Assembly: GCA_964465945.1 (NCBI GenBank)
Contig: CAYXMM010000002.1
Span: forward strand, 331,102 to 395,101
Direction: 5' to 3'
Length of the DNA: 64,000 nucleotides
Origin: JAJRPT01 sp964465945
GTDB lineage: Bacteria; Bacteroidota; Ignavibacteria; Kapaibacteriales; UBA2268
The notes under the pieces are model-generated. The model was not told where the DNA came from and did no database searches. It was given only the letters and a program-made list of their open reading frames with translations. Below, piece after piece: positions 26,336 through 35,518 of this stretch. The first letter of the stretch is position 1; every line of letters starts with the position of its first letter. A program made the position numbers and the translations under genes.

Positions 26336-26972
26336 TTTCTTAGTCTTTTTCTCACAACTTATCGTCATTTTCTTTTTAGAAAATCAAAGTGATATTTTGT
26401 TATTATTATTTTTCAGCCAATTTTTATTTTTGTTTATCCCAGCTTTATTTCTAATTTATCATCAGAAATATTTAACAATAAACAAAAATTCCGTTAATAG
26501 TTACAAATTTAGTAAATTTGATGTAATTATAACCATTGGAACAATAATTTTTACTCAATCAATTGGCGTTTTAACAAGTTTAACTTATGAATATTTCATT
26601 CCTGAACACATTTTAAAAATAATTAAAGATTTCGGTGGACAAGAAGAATTAATAAAAATGTTATCTTTTGAAAACGGCAACATTTTTATTATTATTCTAA
26701 GTATTTGCATAGGTCCAGCCATTGCAGAGGAGTTTATTTTTAGAGGATATTTACAAAAAAATCTCACTAAATTTTATTCACCTAAAAAATCAATTATACT
26801 TACATCGGTAGTATTTTCACTAATACATTTGAATGTTTTTGGTGTCTTTGGAATATTTTTGTTAAGTTGTGTAATTGGTTATTACAAAGAGAAAACAAAT
26901 AGTTTACTTATGCCAATAATAATCCATTTTTCAAATAATTTATTTTCAGTTATTTTAAGCAGTTTTATATAG
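26277..26972 (+). CDS. CPBP family intramembrane metalloprotease (CAAX protease/Abi)
   Basis: The ATG at 26277 is preferred over the TTG at 26244. The protein has about six membrane segments and the two CPBP motifs: 'AEEFIFRGYLQ' (motif 1 EExxxR) and a later 'LIHLN...FGIF' and 'IIIHFSNNL' (motifs 2 and 3 with conserved His and Asn). These enzymes process membrane or prenylated proteins; some give bacteriocin self-immunity. The 5' end overlaps the oppositely oriented start of the T9SS gene by about 59 bases. Confidence 0.8.
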   Translation: MKFNLLNKSENLVFSLFLTIFLVFFSQLIVIFFLENQSDILLLLFFSQFLFLFIPALFLIYHQKYLTINKNSVNSYKFSKFDVIITIGTIIFTQSIGVLTSLTYEYFIPEHILKIIKDFGGQEELIKMLSFENGNIFIIILSICIGPAIAEEFIFRGYLQKNLTKFYSPKKSIILTSVVFSLIHLNVFGVFGIFLLSCVIGYYKEKTNSLLMPIIIHFSNNLFSVILSSFI

Positions 26973-26973
26973 T

Positions 26974-27705
26974 ATGCAAGAAGTTGTCTATCACAGCAAT
27001 TATGAAATTGAAGAAACCTATTTTTGGTTTCTTGCAAGAAATGAAATTTTAAAAAAAATAATAAAAACCCAAACCTCAATTACTAAAGGCGACAAAGTAA
27101 TTGATATAGGATGCGGAACCGGTGGCTTTGCTAAAGTTTTAGAGTATGAAGGGTATGACGTAACATGTTTAGATACACAAGAGTTAGCAATAGAGTATTG
27201 CAAGAAGCGAGGAATTAAAAACTTACACTTAGGAGATATAAAATCATATTTAGAAACTCATAACGGAAGATTTAAAGCTGCATTTATGCTCGATGTTATT
27301 GAGCATATTCCAGATGACCAAGATGTCGTAAGTGATGTTTATAAAATATTAGATGATGGGGCTTATTTCATAGCAGCAGTTCCAGCATATCAATGGTTAT
27401 GGAGCAAGCACGACGAAATACACATGCACTATCGCAGATATAATATTTCAAATTTCATCCCACTTTTTAAAAACGCTGGGTTCAAAATTGAGTATGTCTC
27501 ATACTTTAATTCATTTTTATTTCCACCAGCTGTTTTAAAAAGATTTGTGGATAAGTTAACTAAAAATGAAAGTAATAAACCCGTTGATGAAGTTTCAAGC
27601 TTTATTAATAAATTATTTTTTAAAATATTCAAATTTGAACAGAACTTTTTGGGCAAAATTAAATTCCCTTTTGGATTATCAATTTTATTAATCGCAAGAA
27701 AATAA
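26974..27705 (+). CDS. Class I SAM-dependent methyltransferase
   Basis: The 243-aa protein has motif I (VIDIGCGTGGF, about residues 42-52), an acidic D after strand 2 (TCLDTQ), motif 'AFMLDVIEHIPDDQ' after strand 4, and 'VYKILDDGAYFIAAVPAY', the usual order for class I methyltransferases. The 'HYRRYNISNF' segment is common in those acting on sugars or lipid-linked glycans. It begins 1 base after the CPBP gene and ends 1 base before a YfhO gene, so it is in the same operon, consistent with envelope glycan modification. Substrate unknown. Confidence 0.8.
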   Translation: MQEVVYHSNYEIEETYFWFLARNEILKKIIKTQTSITKGDKVIDIGCGTGGFAKVLEYEGYDVTCLDTQELAIEYCKKRGIKNLHLGDIKSYLETHNGRFKAAFMLDVIEHIPDDQDVVSDVYKILDDGAYFIAAVPAYQWLWSKHDEIHMHYRRYNISNFIPLFKNAGFKIEYVSYFNSFLFPPAVLKRFVDKLTKNESNKPVDEVSSFINKLFFKIFKFEQNFLGKIKFPFGLSILLIARK

Positions 27706-27706
27706 T

Positions 27707-29950
27707 ATGAAAAACATTCTAAACGCTATCAAAGAAAATAAACTAATTCTAATTATTTCCTTAGTTACAACATTTATTTTCTTTCATGAACAAATACTTG
27801 GAACATCATTTTTCTGGGATGATTTTGTAGAGTATGTTTATCCAACTCAAACTTTTGCCGCAAGAGAATCAGGTTTATTTGACATACCTTTCTGGAATCC
27901 ATATATTTATAATGGAATGCCATTTTTTGCAGATATTCAAGTTGGATTCTTCTATCCATTTCATAGAATTTTAAACTTATTTGTGTCAAATGACGGCACT
28001 TTACCTGTTGGTATATTACAGCTTATAATTATTATTCACTTTATAATTTCTCAAATTAATACTTATATTCTTGCGAAATCACTCGGTATAAGCAAAGAAG
28101 CATCAATATTCTCAGCGATTTCTTACTCATTTTCAATGATTCTGGTCGTTCATGTTATTCACCCGATGATGCTATACCATTTAGTCTGGTTTCCACTAAT
28201 TTTTCACTTTTTCAGGAAAGGAATTTTGGATTTAAACTATAAGTATTCAGTTATTTCTGGTTTGATTTTTGGATTCACAATGCTTTCAGGTCATCCACAA
28301 ATGACATTATATATTGCATTTTTCCTTTTTCTTTATGCTATTTATACATTAATTTTTGAAAGAAGCAATCTAATATATAAAATTATAACTGCTACTTTAC
28401 CTATAATTATTGCATCTGGAATTTTCGCAGTACAATTCCTACCTTCAAGTGAACTAGCTGGCTTATCACAAAGAGAAGAAAATACTTATGAGTTTATATC
28501 AGAGGGCTCATTACAATTAAAACAAGCTGTAACAATGATATTACCAGAAGTATTTGGTAAGATAACAGGCGACCCAACAGCAAACACAAACACATTTTAC
28601 TTACATATTGGTGAAGTTTTCAAGACATATCATTATTGGGAAACTGCATTTTACTTTGGAGTTATAACATTAATTTTAGGAATTTATGCTTTACTTGTTA
28701 ATTTTAAAGACAAAAAAATATTATTCTTATTTATAGTGTCAATTTTTGCTTTATTTTTTAGTTTTGGTTCAAATTTCTTTTTACATAAATTGTTTTACAA
28801 CTTGCCATTCTTCAATACATTCAGAATGCCCGGTAGAATTTTATTCTATCTAACTTTATCATTTAGTTTATTAGCAGGATTTGGTTTAGATAAATTAAAC
28901 AAAAAGAATTTTAAACTAATTTACATTCCATTTAGCATAGTTTTAATAATAATTTTCTTAGGGATGTCTGATAAATTTTTTAATACTGATAATGTTCAAC
29001 AAAACATAATTGACATAATTTCAAAGTCATTCAACACATCGCTCATTATAGTAATTTTATCTTTCGGATTAATTTTCTTAACAAATATCAAATCTATTAA
29101 AAAAGCTTATGTAATTTTAGCACTTGCTTCGCTTAGTTTTATTGATTTATACTTGGCAGGAAGTGAATTTAATCAAAGCCCTATAAATCCTAAAGATAAA
29201 TTTCAGATAAATAACGAGTTAAAAGAATTATTCAAAATTCACCCCCCAAATGATATTTTTAGGGTTAATATGAGAATGTATAATCCTTCTTATATGGCTT
29301 TGAACCGAAGTCAAGGAATGCTTGATGGCATTATGCTTGTCGAAGGGTATAATCCTTTATTACTCCAAAGACCAGTGCCTCGCTTGAAAGACAAAGAGAA
29401 AATCCATGATATACTAAATGTTAAATACGAAATTGGAATTGACAGACAACAAAATCAACCAAGATTTTACGAAAGATTCGACAGATATAAACACGTTTGG
29501 GCGACAAACAAAGTTAAAATTGTGAATGAAAATAATATTTTAAATGAAATAAGTCAAACAGAAGATAACTTAAGGTATATAACTTGGTTAGAGAAAACGC
29601 CAAATCTTTCTTTAACTGAGAATGATTCACTTGATTTCAGTTTCGGTATGCAAAAATATCAAAATGATGTCCTCGAAATCAAAACAAAGTCAAATACAAA
29701 TTCGATGATGGTGCTAAGTGAAATTTTTTACCCTGCTTGGAAAGCTTTTATTGATGGAAAAGAAACAGAGATTTTCAGAGCTGATTTCGCACTCCGAGCA
29801 ATCGAACTTCCAAAAGGAGAACATACGGTAACTTTTGAATATAACTCAGATAAATTTAAAACTGGAATGACAATTTCAGTTTTAACATTACTTTTGAGTA
29901 CAATGATTTTATCTATAAAAAAGTTTCCAATTATTAACAAAATAAAATAG
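27707..29950 (+). CDS. YfhO family membrane glycosyltransferase-like protein
   Basis: The 747-aa protein has about a dozen transmembrane helices. An N-terminal loop carries 'FFWDDFVEYVYPTQTFAARE' and 'WNPYIYNGMPFFADIQVGFF', the acidic loop typical of GT-C enzymes of the YfhO group. The C-terminal soluble domain ends with 'SEIFYPAWKAFIDGKETEIF' and 'LPKGEHTVTFEYNS', a known YfhO feature. YfhO proteins glycosylate envelope polymers. It is the last gene of the CPBP-methyltransferase operon. Confidence 0.8.
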   Translation: MKNILNAIKENKLILIISLVTTFIFFHEQILGTSFFWDDFVEYVYPTQTFAARESGLFDIPFWNPYIYNGMPFFADIQVGFFYPFHRILNLFVSNDGTLPVGILQLIIIIHFIISQINTYILAKSLGISKEASIFSAISYSFSMILVVHVIHPMMLYHLVWFPLIFHFFRKGILDLNYKYSVISGLIFGFTMLSGHPQMTLYIAFFLFLYAIYTLIFERSNLIYKIITATLPIIIASGIFAVQFLPSSELAGLSQREENTYEFISEGSLQLKQAVTMILPEVFGKITGDPTANTNTFYLHIGEVFKTYHYWETAFYFGVITLILGIYALLVNFKDKKILFLFIVSIFALFFSFGSNFFLHKLFYNLPFFNTFRMPGRILFYLTLSFSLLAGFGLDKLNKKNFKLIYIPFSIVLIIIFLGMSDKFFNTDNVQQNIIDIISKSFNTSLIIVILSFGLIFLTNIKSIKKAYVILALASLSFIDLYLAGSEFNQSPINPKDKFQINNELKELFKIHPPNDIFRVNMRMYNPSYMALNRSQGMLDGIMLVEGYNPLLLQRPVPRLKDKEKIHDILNVKYEIGIDRQQNQPRFYERFDRYKHVWATNKVKIVNENNILNEISQTEDNLRYITWLEKTPNLSLTENDSLDFSFGMQKYQNDVLEIKTKSNTNSMMVLSEIFYPAWKAFIDGKETEIFRADFALRAIELPKGEHTVTFEYNSDKFKTGMTISVLTLLLSTMILSIKKFPIINKIK

Positions 29951-30008
29951 TTAGACAAGAGAATTACAACTAATTTCTTCAAATATTTATTTTTGTTAAT
30001 ATTTTGCT

Positions 30009-30039
30009 TTTGAAATGAGTAAAAATTACTTTATATTTG
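30009..30039 (+). promoter_or_regulatory. Bacteroidota-type promoter for nuoAB
   Basis: TTTG at 30009-30012 and TATATTTG at 30032-30039 are separated by 19 bases. This fits the Bacteroidota sigma-A consensus (TTTG, 17-23 bases, TAnnTTTG). The start codon of nuoA follows 35 bases downstream. Confidence 0.65.
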
Positions 30040-30074
30040 AAATTGTGGAATTACAAATTCAAAAAGGATAGTAA

Positions 30075-30446
30075 ATGCCAGAAATCAACATACTATGGGA
30101 ATACATACCACTAATTGTAATGGTTCTTCTTGGACTATTCTTTGGTGTACAATTTGTATTTTTATCCGAAATACTCGGTGCAAAAAGAACTACTAAAGGA
30201 AAACAAACAACCTATGAATCTGGAATGGTGCCTGTTGGAACAGCACAAGAAAGATTCTCAATCAAATTCTATATGACAGCGATAAGTTTTATCGTCTTTG
30301 ATATCGAAGTTGTCTTTTTATACCCTTGGGCAGTACAGGTTCGCGAACTTGGAATACCTGCACTTATTGCAGCAAGTATTTTTATTGTGATTCTACTTAT
30401 TGGATTATACTACGAGATTAAGAAAGGAGGATTGAAATGGGATTAG
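30075..30446 (+). CDS. nuoA: NADH-quinone oxidoreductase subunit A
   Basis: The 123-aa membrane protein has three transmembrane helices and the NuoA pattern 'KQTTYESGMVPVGTAQERFSIKFYMTAISFIVFDIEVVFLYPWA'-type conserved core (residues 45-88). It is part of the membrane arm of respiratory complex I near the quinone site. It overlaps nuoB by ten bases. Length is normal. Confidence 0.95.
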   Translation: MPEINILWEYIPLIVMVLLGLFFGVQFVFLSEILGAKRTTKGKQTTYESGMVPVGTAQERFSIKFYMTAISFIVFDIEVVFLYPWAVQVRELGIPALIAASIFIVILLIGLYYEIKKGGLKWD

Positions 30447-31012
30447 GAACAGAAACATCTTCTGAACAAAATAGTTATTTTACCACTTCAATTGAAGCAG
30501 TTGTCAAATGGGCTCAAAAGAATGCTTTATGGCCTATGCCACTTGGTATCTCTTGTTGTGCTATTGAAATGATGGCTATGGGGGCACCAAGATTTGATGT
30601 CGCACGCTTTGGCTCAGAAGTTATGCGTATGACACCGCGACAAGCTGATATCTTACTTGTTGCAGGAACTGTTACTTATAAAATGGCTCATGTTGTTAGA
30701 AAAATTTATGACCAAATGCCTGACCCAAAATGGGTAATTGCAATGGGTGTTTGCGCTTCTTCTGGTGGAATGTTTAGGTCTTATTCGGTCGTGCAAGGTA
30801 TTGATAAATTCTTACCTGTAGATGCATATATTTCCGGTTGTCCGCCAAGACCAGAAGCAGTTATTAAAGCGATTATGGCTATTCAAGATAAAGTAGAGCA
30901 TAGACATCATCCACCACTTATTAACTTAGGTAAAGATGTATCTCACACTCCTAAACAAGAGTTCTTTAACTCAAAATATCATGGAGTAAAAGATCAAGAT
31001 AGTATGAATTAA
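30437..31012 (+). CDS. nuoB: NADH-quinone oxidoreductase subunit B
   Basis: The 191-aa protein has the cysteines for iron-sulfur cluster N2: Cys40 and Cys41 in GISCCAIEMM, Cys106 in MGVCASSGG and Cys135 in ISGCPPRPE. N2 passes electrons to quinone. The gene overlaps nuoA, and a terminator follows about 30 bases after its stop, so the usual nuoCD and later genes are missing here. Confidence 0.96.
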   Translation: MGLGTETSSEQNSYFTTSIEAVVKWAQKNALWPMPLGISCCAIEMMAMGAPRFDVARFGSEVMRMTPRQADILLVAGTVTYKMAHVVRKIYDQMPDPKWVIAMGVCASSGGMFRSYSVVQGIDKFLPVDAYISGCPPRPEAVIKAIMAIQDKVEHRHHPPLINLGKDVSHTPKQEFFNSKYHGVKDQDSMN

Positions 31013-31042
31013 TATCTTTCCGCTCATAACTTTAATATTTTT

Positions 31043-31076
31043 AAAAGTCGTATATAAAATATGCGACTTTTTTATT
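31043..31076 (+). terminator. Terminator after nuoB
   Basis: AAAAGTCGTAT pairs with ATGCGACTTTT around a 7-base loop (one G-U), followed by T. It ends transcription of the nuoAB pair. Confidence 0.8.
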
Positions 31077-31112
31077 TAAGAATTAACCATTTTAGCCCGA
31101 TAATTAAATAGT

Positions 31113-31862
31113 ATGACAGAATATCTAAATTTAATATATAAATACTTATCTTACATAGATTGGGTCAATCTTACTTTGCTTTATTCAATAATTCTAATTT
31201 TTTGGAATTGGTTCACTCTTATTTCAAACTTTCACGCAAGAGCAAATAGTGCCTTTGAATTTTATTTAAGACACTTGACAATTATACCTTTTTGGATAAT
31301 ATTTATTATATATTTATTTAATTTTACTTCACCAATAAATTTTAATTCTCTTACTAAAACCTTTCCAAAAGAAATAATAATAGAAAATAATTTAAAGAAC
31401 GACTTAGAACTTAATTTTTATGGAAAAGGAAAGAAAGGCTATTATCAACTATTTAATAATTACGAAAATTACTTAAACCCTGTATTTTCGTTTGATAAAA
31501 AAACAAAAAATAAACTGACATTTGAAATTGACACAAGCTTAATAAAATACATCTATGTTACAAAAAACATAGACAATCTAAATTTTAGCTACACCCAAGC
31601 ATTTGAAGTAAATAACACAAAGTTAATTCTATACGGTGATGAGTTTGTTAAAAACCCATCAAGGAAAGTTGACCTAGATTATAGCTACTATTATAAATTA
31701 ATGTTAATATTTTTGTTAGCAGTCACAAGCTCTTGGTATTATTACTTTTTGTCATTTATGAAGAAAAACAAAAAACTATTTATGATTATATCAATTTCAA
31801 TTTCATCAATAGTTTTTATAGCACTATTCTTAATTTTTAGAATATTTTATCTCAACTTGTAA
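31113..31862 (+). CDS. Hypothetical membrane protein (249 aa)
   Basis: Transmembrane segments lie at about residues 18-37, 48-72, 193-212 and 222-245. A hydrophilic beta-rich region of about 110 residues lies between the pairs (residues 78-190), and is probably exported. No family recognised. Its 3' end overlaps the convergent DUF5683 gene by 16 bases. The upstream region has an AT-rich promoter-like stretch after the nuoB terminator. Confidence 0.55.
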   Translation: MTEYLNLIYKYLSYIDWVNLTLLYSIILIFWNWFTLISNFHARANSAFEFYLRHLTIIPFWIIFIIYLFNFTSPINFNSLTKTFPKEIIIENNLKNDLELNFYGKGKKGYYQLFNNYENYLNPVFSFDKKTKNKLTFEIDTSLIKYIYVTKNIDNLNFSYTQAFEVNNTKLILYGDEFVKNPSRKVDLDYSYYYKLMLIFLLAVTSSWYYYFLSFMKKNKKLFMIISISISSIVFIALFLIFRIFYLNL

Positions 31863-32317
31863 GTAAAATTCAAACCTACTTTATTATTAATAACACCAAA
31901 GTTCATGCTTGTATCCTCATTAATATCAAAATGATACAAATAAGCACCTGTGTAAGCATCTAAAATACTCACAACATAAACAGCTACTAAATATAAATAA
32001 AATTGGTCGCGACTATCTCTATAAAACTCACGTCTCTGCTTTAATTGATAAACATAAGATTGATTATCAGAATTTTGCTTAATTAATTTTTCAATTTCAG
32101 TAAATTCATTATTATAATACAATGCTAAACCTAACATTGTCCCAGCAGAGCCAAACAAAATAGGCGCCTTCCAATAATCTTCATTATAGACTTGCCCAAG
32201 CCCCGGAACAACACTCAAAGCCATAGCAGTAGTAGGCGACTTCGTAGAAGATTCTTGTGAAAGAACTACTTTAATATTAAGGACTACAAATAAAAATATT
32301 GTGATGATATATTTCAT
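31847..32317 (-). CDS. DUF5683 domain protein
   Basis: The 156-aa protein has a signal peptide (MKYIITIFLFVVLNIKVVLS) and the typical DUF5683 core 'AMALSVVPGLGQVYNEDYWKAPILFGSAG' (kept in several short pieces in this family: 'PGLGQVYN', 'YWKAPI'). Two membrane-associated helices follow, then a C-terminal strand region. These proteins are common in Bacteroidota; function unknown. It is 3 bases downstream of ridA on the minus strand. Confidence 0.7.
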   Translation of the reverse strand: MKYIITIFLFVVLNIKVVLSQESSTKSPTTAMALSVVPGLGQVYNEDYWKAPILFGSAGTMLGLALYYNNEFTEIEKLIKQNSDNQSYVYQLKQRREFYRDSRDQFYLYLVAVYVVSILDAYTGAYLYHFDINEDTSMNFGVINNKVGLNFTYKLR

Positions 32318-32320
32318 AAA

Positions 32321-32698
32321 TTAAATTACAGCAATAGCTTCAATTTCAATCATTGCATCTTTTGGTAATCTCGAAACTTCAAAAGTAGCCCTTGCTGGTT
32401 TTGTTTCACCAAAAAACTCAGCATAAACCTTATTCATATCGGTAAATAAAGATAAATCCTGCATCAAAACAGTAGTTTTAACTATATTTTCAATTTTTCC
32501 TCCAGCAGTTTCTACAACTGATTTTAAATTCTCTAATGCTTTCAATGTCTGAGATTGAATATCCTCTCCAATTAAATTGCCAAAACTATCCATTGAAACC
32601 TGACCTGATAAAAATAAAAACTTCCCTTCTGCCATTACAGAATGGGAATATGGTCCAATTGCTTTTGCAATTTCATTACAATTTATTTCTTTTCTCAT
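32321..32698 (-). CDS. ridA: RidA family reactive intermediate deaminase
   Basis: The 125-aa protein matches RidA (YjgF/YER057c): 'AIGPYSHSV' near residue 14, 'FLFLSGQVSMD', 'NLKSVVETAGG', and the catalytic Arg in 'KPARATFEVSRLPKDAMIEIEAIA'-type C-terminus. It hydrolyses enamine/imine intermediates from PLP enzymes. It is transcribed with the DUF5683 gene and divergently from grpE. Confidence 0.9.
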   Translation of the reverse strand: MRKEINCNEIAKAIGPYSHSVMAEGKFLFLSGQVSMDSFGNLIGEDIQSQTLKALENLKSVVETAGGKIENIVKTTVLMQDLSLFTDMNKVYAEFFGETKPARATFEVSRLPKDAMIEIEAIAVI

Positions 32699-32840
32699 TA
32701 TATCTCCATTTTTTTAACAAAAATAACTATAAATATTGTTTAAAAGAAATACGAAAAATGAAAATATAAAGATACAATAATCGTCTCAAACCATTTGAAT
32801 AGCAAATTTCTAAAAAAAAATATTTTGAAATGAGGAGTTA

Positions 32841-33545
32841 ATGGATAATAATCAAGGAAAAAAACCACTTAGGCAAGCAGCTAACGCAGCAAAAGATATT
32901 TATAATACTTATGTAAAAAATTCAGACAGAAATATTCCAATTGATAGCGATGAAGACAAAATTGATGATTTAGATGAAAAAATCAGCGCTGCCTTTGCTG
33001 ATGATTTTGTTGATAATGAAGAAACAGACACTTTATATAATACAAATAACGAAGCAAAATTCGAAGAGTTTAATAGTTCAAATAATAATGAAGAAATAGA
33101 AAGATTAAACACTGAAATTGCCTTTTTGAAAGATTCTCTCGCGCGTAAAACAGCTGAAATGGAAAATATGCGAAGAAGAATGGATAAGGAAAAGTCAGAC
33201 CTCATTAATTATGCAAATGAAAAATTAATAAATAATTTGTTAGAAATTCCAGATACAATTGCTCAAGCATTAAGTTCTGCAAATTCAACTAATGATTTAG
33301 AATCCCTAAAAAAAGGCGTTGAACTTATATATCAAAAAACTATGAAATTATTTGAAAATGCTGGTGTTAAACTGATGGAAGACCCAACGGGTAAAGAATT
33401 TGATGTTGATTTCCATGATGCTCTAATGCAAGCCCCAAGTGATATTGTACCAGAAGGACATATCATTCAAGTTCTACAAGACGGCTATTTATTAAAAGAT
33501 AAAGTTATACGCCATGCCAAAGTTATCACTTCAGCAGGTAATTAA
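32841..33545 (+). CDS. grpE: Nucleotide exchange factor GrpE
   Basis: The 234-aa protein has an acidic, disordered N-terminal part, a long coiled coil (residues 85-135, with 'EMENMRRRMDKEKSDLINYANEKLINNLLEI' split into recognisable GrpE elements), then the beta domain with 'GKEFDVDFHDALMQ', 'EGHIIQVLQDGYLLKDKVIRHAKVIT'-type signature. GrpE releases ADP from DnaK. It is followed 45 bases later by dnaJ; dnaK is not in the window. Confidence 0.93.
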   Translation: MDNNQGKKPLRQAANAAKDIYNTYVKNSDRNIPIDSDEDKIDDLDEKISAAFADDFVDNEETDTLYNTNNEAKFEEFNSSNNNEEIERLNTEIAFLKDSLARKTAEMENMRRRMDKEKSDLINYANEKLINNLLEIPDTIAQALSSANSTNDLESLKKGVELIYQKTMKLFENAGVKLMEDPTGKEFDVDFHDALMQAPSDIVPEGHIIQVLQDGYLLKDKVIRHAKVITSAGN

Positions 33546-33590
33546 AAATTATATTAATTGAACAAAATTTAAAAAACCAAAATTAAAAAA

Positions 33591-34736
33591 ATGAGTAAAA
33601 GAGATTATTACGAAGTATTAAGTGTAAATAAAACATCAAGTAAAGATGAACTAAAAACTGCATACAGAAAACTTGCTATAATGTATCATCCTGATAAAAA
33701 CCCAGGCAATGCAGAAGCAGAAGAGAAATTTAAAGAAGCTTCCGAAGCTTATGATGTTTTATCAAATGACGACAAAAGAGCACGTTATGATAGATTCGGA
33801 CACGATGGACTAAGAGGTGCCGGAGCAAGTGGATTTAATAACACAGATGATATTTTCTCTGCATTCTCCGATATATTTGGTGGAGGAATATTTGATGATT
33901 TCTTTGGTGGTAGCTCTCGTGGAAGAAGAAGAGAAAAAGGACAACGTGGCTCTGATATAAAAATTCCTATGCCACTTACATTAGAAGAAATTGCCAAAGG
34001 TACAACTAAAACAATTAGTTTGAAAAAATGGGTGAATTGTAATTCTTGCTCTGGCACAGGAGCTAAACACGGAACTGGAACAAACACTTGTTTGTCTTGC
34101 GCTGGCACAGGCGAAATCAGACAAGTTTCAAAATCTCTATTCGGACAATTTGTAAATGTTTCCACTTGTCCACACTGTAACGGTTCAGGTGAAGTAATCA
34201 AAGAAAAATGTAACGATTGCCATGGCGAAGGCAGAGTAAGAGGTGAAGAAGAAATTAAAATTGATATTCCGGCTGGCGTCGAAGAAGGAAATTATTTACC
34301 ACTTCAAGGTAAAGGTAACGCTGGAAAAAACGGAGGCATTGCTGGAAACTTAATAGTTGTAATGGAAGAAAAAGAACACGATATGTTTATCCGTGAAGGT
34401 AATCATATTATTTACAAACTAACCATTAGCTTCCCTGATGCAGTATTAGGAAACACCTTGGAAGTTCCAACTCTTTGGGGTGAAGAAATGCTTACTATAG
34501 AACCTGGTATTCAACCAGGAACTACTCTTACATTACGTGACAAAGGAATCCCCAACCTAAACTCTTATGGCAAAGGCAATCAATATGTTATGATTAACAT
34601 CTTCGTTCCGAATAAATTAGCAAATAAAGAAAAAGAAATAATCAAAGAATTAAGTGAAGTTGAAGCATTTTACCCAGAAAACAAAAAATCCTCAAAATCA
34701 GGATTCTTTGAAAAAGTTTGGGATAAGATTTTTTAA
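33591..34736 (+). CDS. dnaJ: Chaperone DnaJ
   Basis: The 381-aa protein has an N-terminal J domain with HPD at residues 33-35, a Gly/Phe-rich linker (about 75-115), four zinc motifs (CNSCSGTG, CLSCAGTG, CPHCNGSG, CNDCHGEG; about 145-215) and the C-terminal substrate domain. It stimulates DnaK ATPase and passes clients to it. All expected parts are present. It follows grpE in the same direction. Confidence 0.96.
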   Translation: MSKRDYYEVLSVNKTSSKDELKTAYRKLAIMYHPDKNPGNAEAEEKFKEASEAYDVLSNDDKRARYDRFGHDGLRGAGASGFNNTDDIFSAFSDIFGGGIFDDFFGGSSRGRRREKGQRGSDIKIPMPLTLEEIAKGTTKTISLKKWVNCNSCSGTGAKHGTGTNTCLSCAGTGEIRQVSKSLFGQFVNVSTCPHCNGSGEVIKEKCNDCHGEGRVRGEEEIKIDIPAGVEEGNYLPLQGKGNAGKNGGIAGNLIVVMEEKEHDMFIREGNHIIYKLTISFPDAVLGNTLEVPTLWGEEMLTIEPGIQPGTTLTLRDKGIPNLNSYGKGNQYVMINIFVPNKLANKEKEIIKELSEVEAFYPENKKSSKSGFFEKVWDKIF

Positions 34737-34768
34737 AAAAGCAAAATAGAAGAAGTAATAGAAAATAT

Positions 34769-35512
34769 ATGGATATATCAAATAAAGTTGTAATAATAAC
34801 AGGTGCTTCCAGTGGAATTGGCGAAGCAACTGCAAAATTACTTTCACAAAAAGGCGCCAAATTAGTTTTAGGAGCAAGAAGATTAACTAATCTTGAAAAT
34901 CTTGTCAAAGAAATCAAAGCAAATGGTGGAGATGCTGTTGCCATCAAAGCCGATGTAACAAATAGGGAAGACTGCAAACATCTTGCAAACATAGCAATAG
35001 AAAAATATGGTAAAATTGATGTTCTTGTTAATAATGCAGGTCTTATGCCACTTTCCTTTCTTGATAAACTTAAAATTGACGAATGGGATAGAATGATTGA
35101 CACAAACATAAAGGGCGTGCTATATTGCTTTGCTGCAGTTTTACCTTCAATGAAATCTCAAAAATCTGGTCATATAATCAATATTTCATCTATCGCTGGA
35201 AGAAGAGTAATGAAAGGTGGATCCGTATATTGTGCAACAAAGTTCGCTGTTACAGCCCTTAGCGAAGGAATGAGACAAGAACTCTCACCAAGAGATAATA
35301 TCAAAGTAACTTGTATAGAGCCAGGTGCAGTAACAACAGAACTAAGAAACACAATAACAGACCAAGACATAATCAACAACTTAGCAAAACGCAAAGAAGA
35401 ATTTGAATATTTAGAAGCAATCGATATAGCAGAATCAATTTTATACGCAATTTCCCAACCAAGCAGAGTAAACATAAATGAAATTTTAGTATTACCAACA
35501 GGGCAAGGATAA
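34769..35512 (+). CDS. Short-chain dehydrogenase/reductase (YdfG-like)
   Basis: The 247-aa protein shows the SDR signature in full: cofactor motif TGASSGIG (residues 11-18), 'ADVTN', structural NNAG (88-91), catalytic Ser140 or 141, Tyr154 and Lys158 in YCATK. The sequence after the active site ('PGAVTTEL') fits NADP-dependent SDRs of the YdfG (serine/3-hydroxy acid) type. It follows dnaJ by about 30 bases and may be co-transcribed. Confidence 0.85.
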   Translation: MDISNKVVIITGASSGIGEATAKLLSQKGAKLVLGARRLTNLENLVKEIKANGGDAVAIKADVTNREDCKHLANIAIEKYGKIDVLVNNAGLMPLSFLDKLKIDEWDRMIDTNIKGVLYCFAAVLPSMKSQKSGHIINISSIAGRRVMKGGSVYCATKFAVTALSEGMRQELSPRDNIKVTCIEPGAVTTELRNTITDQDIINNLAKRKEEFEYLEAIDIAESILYAISQPSRVNINEILVLPTGQG

Positions 35513-35518
35513 ATTATA

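Noticed and set aside
22412..26368. Longer start (26368) for the T9SS protein
   Set aside because: It places eleven charged residues before a typical signal peptide and increases the overlap with the divergent protease gene.
32699..32840. Possible CIRCE operator upstream of grpE
   Set aside because: No TTAGCACTC/GAGTGCTAA inverted repeat is present; the divergent region with ridA only shows AT-rich sequence and no well-spaced promoter boxes.
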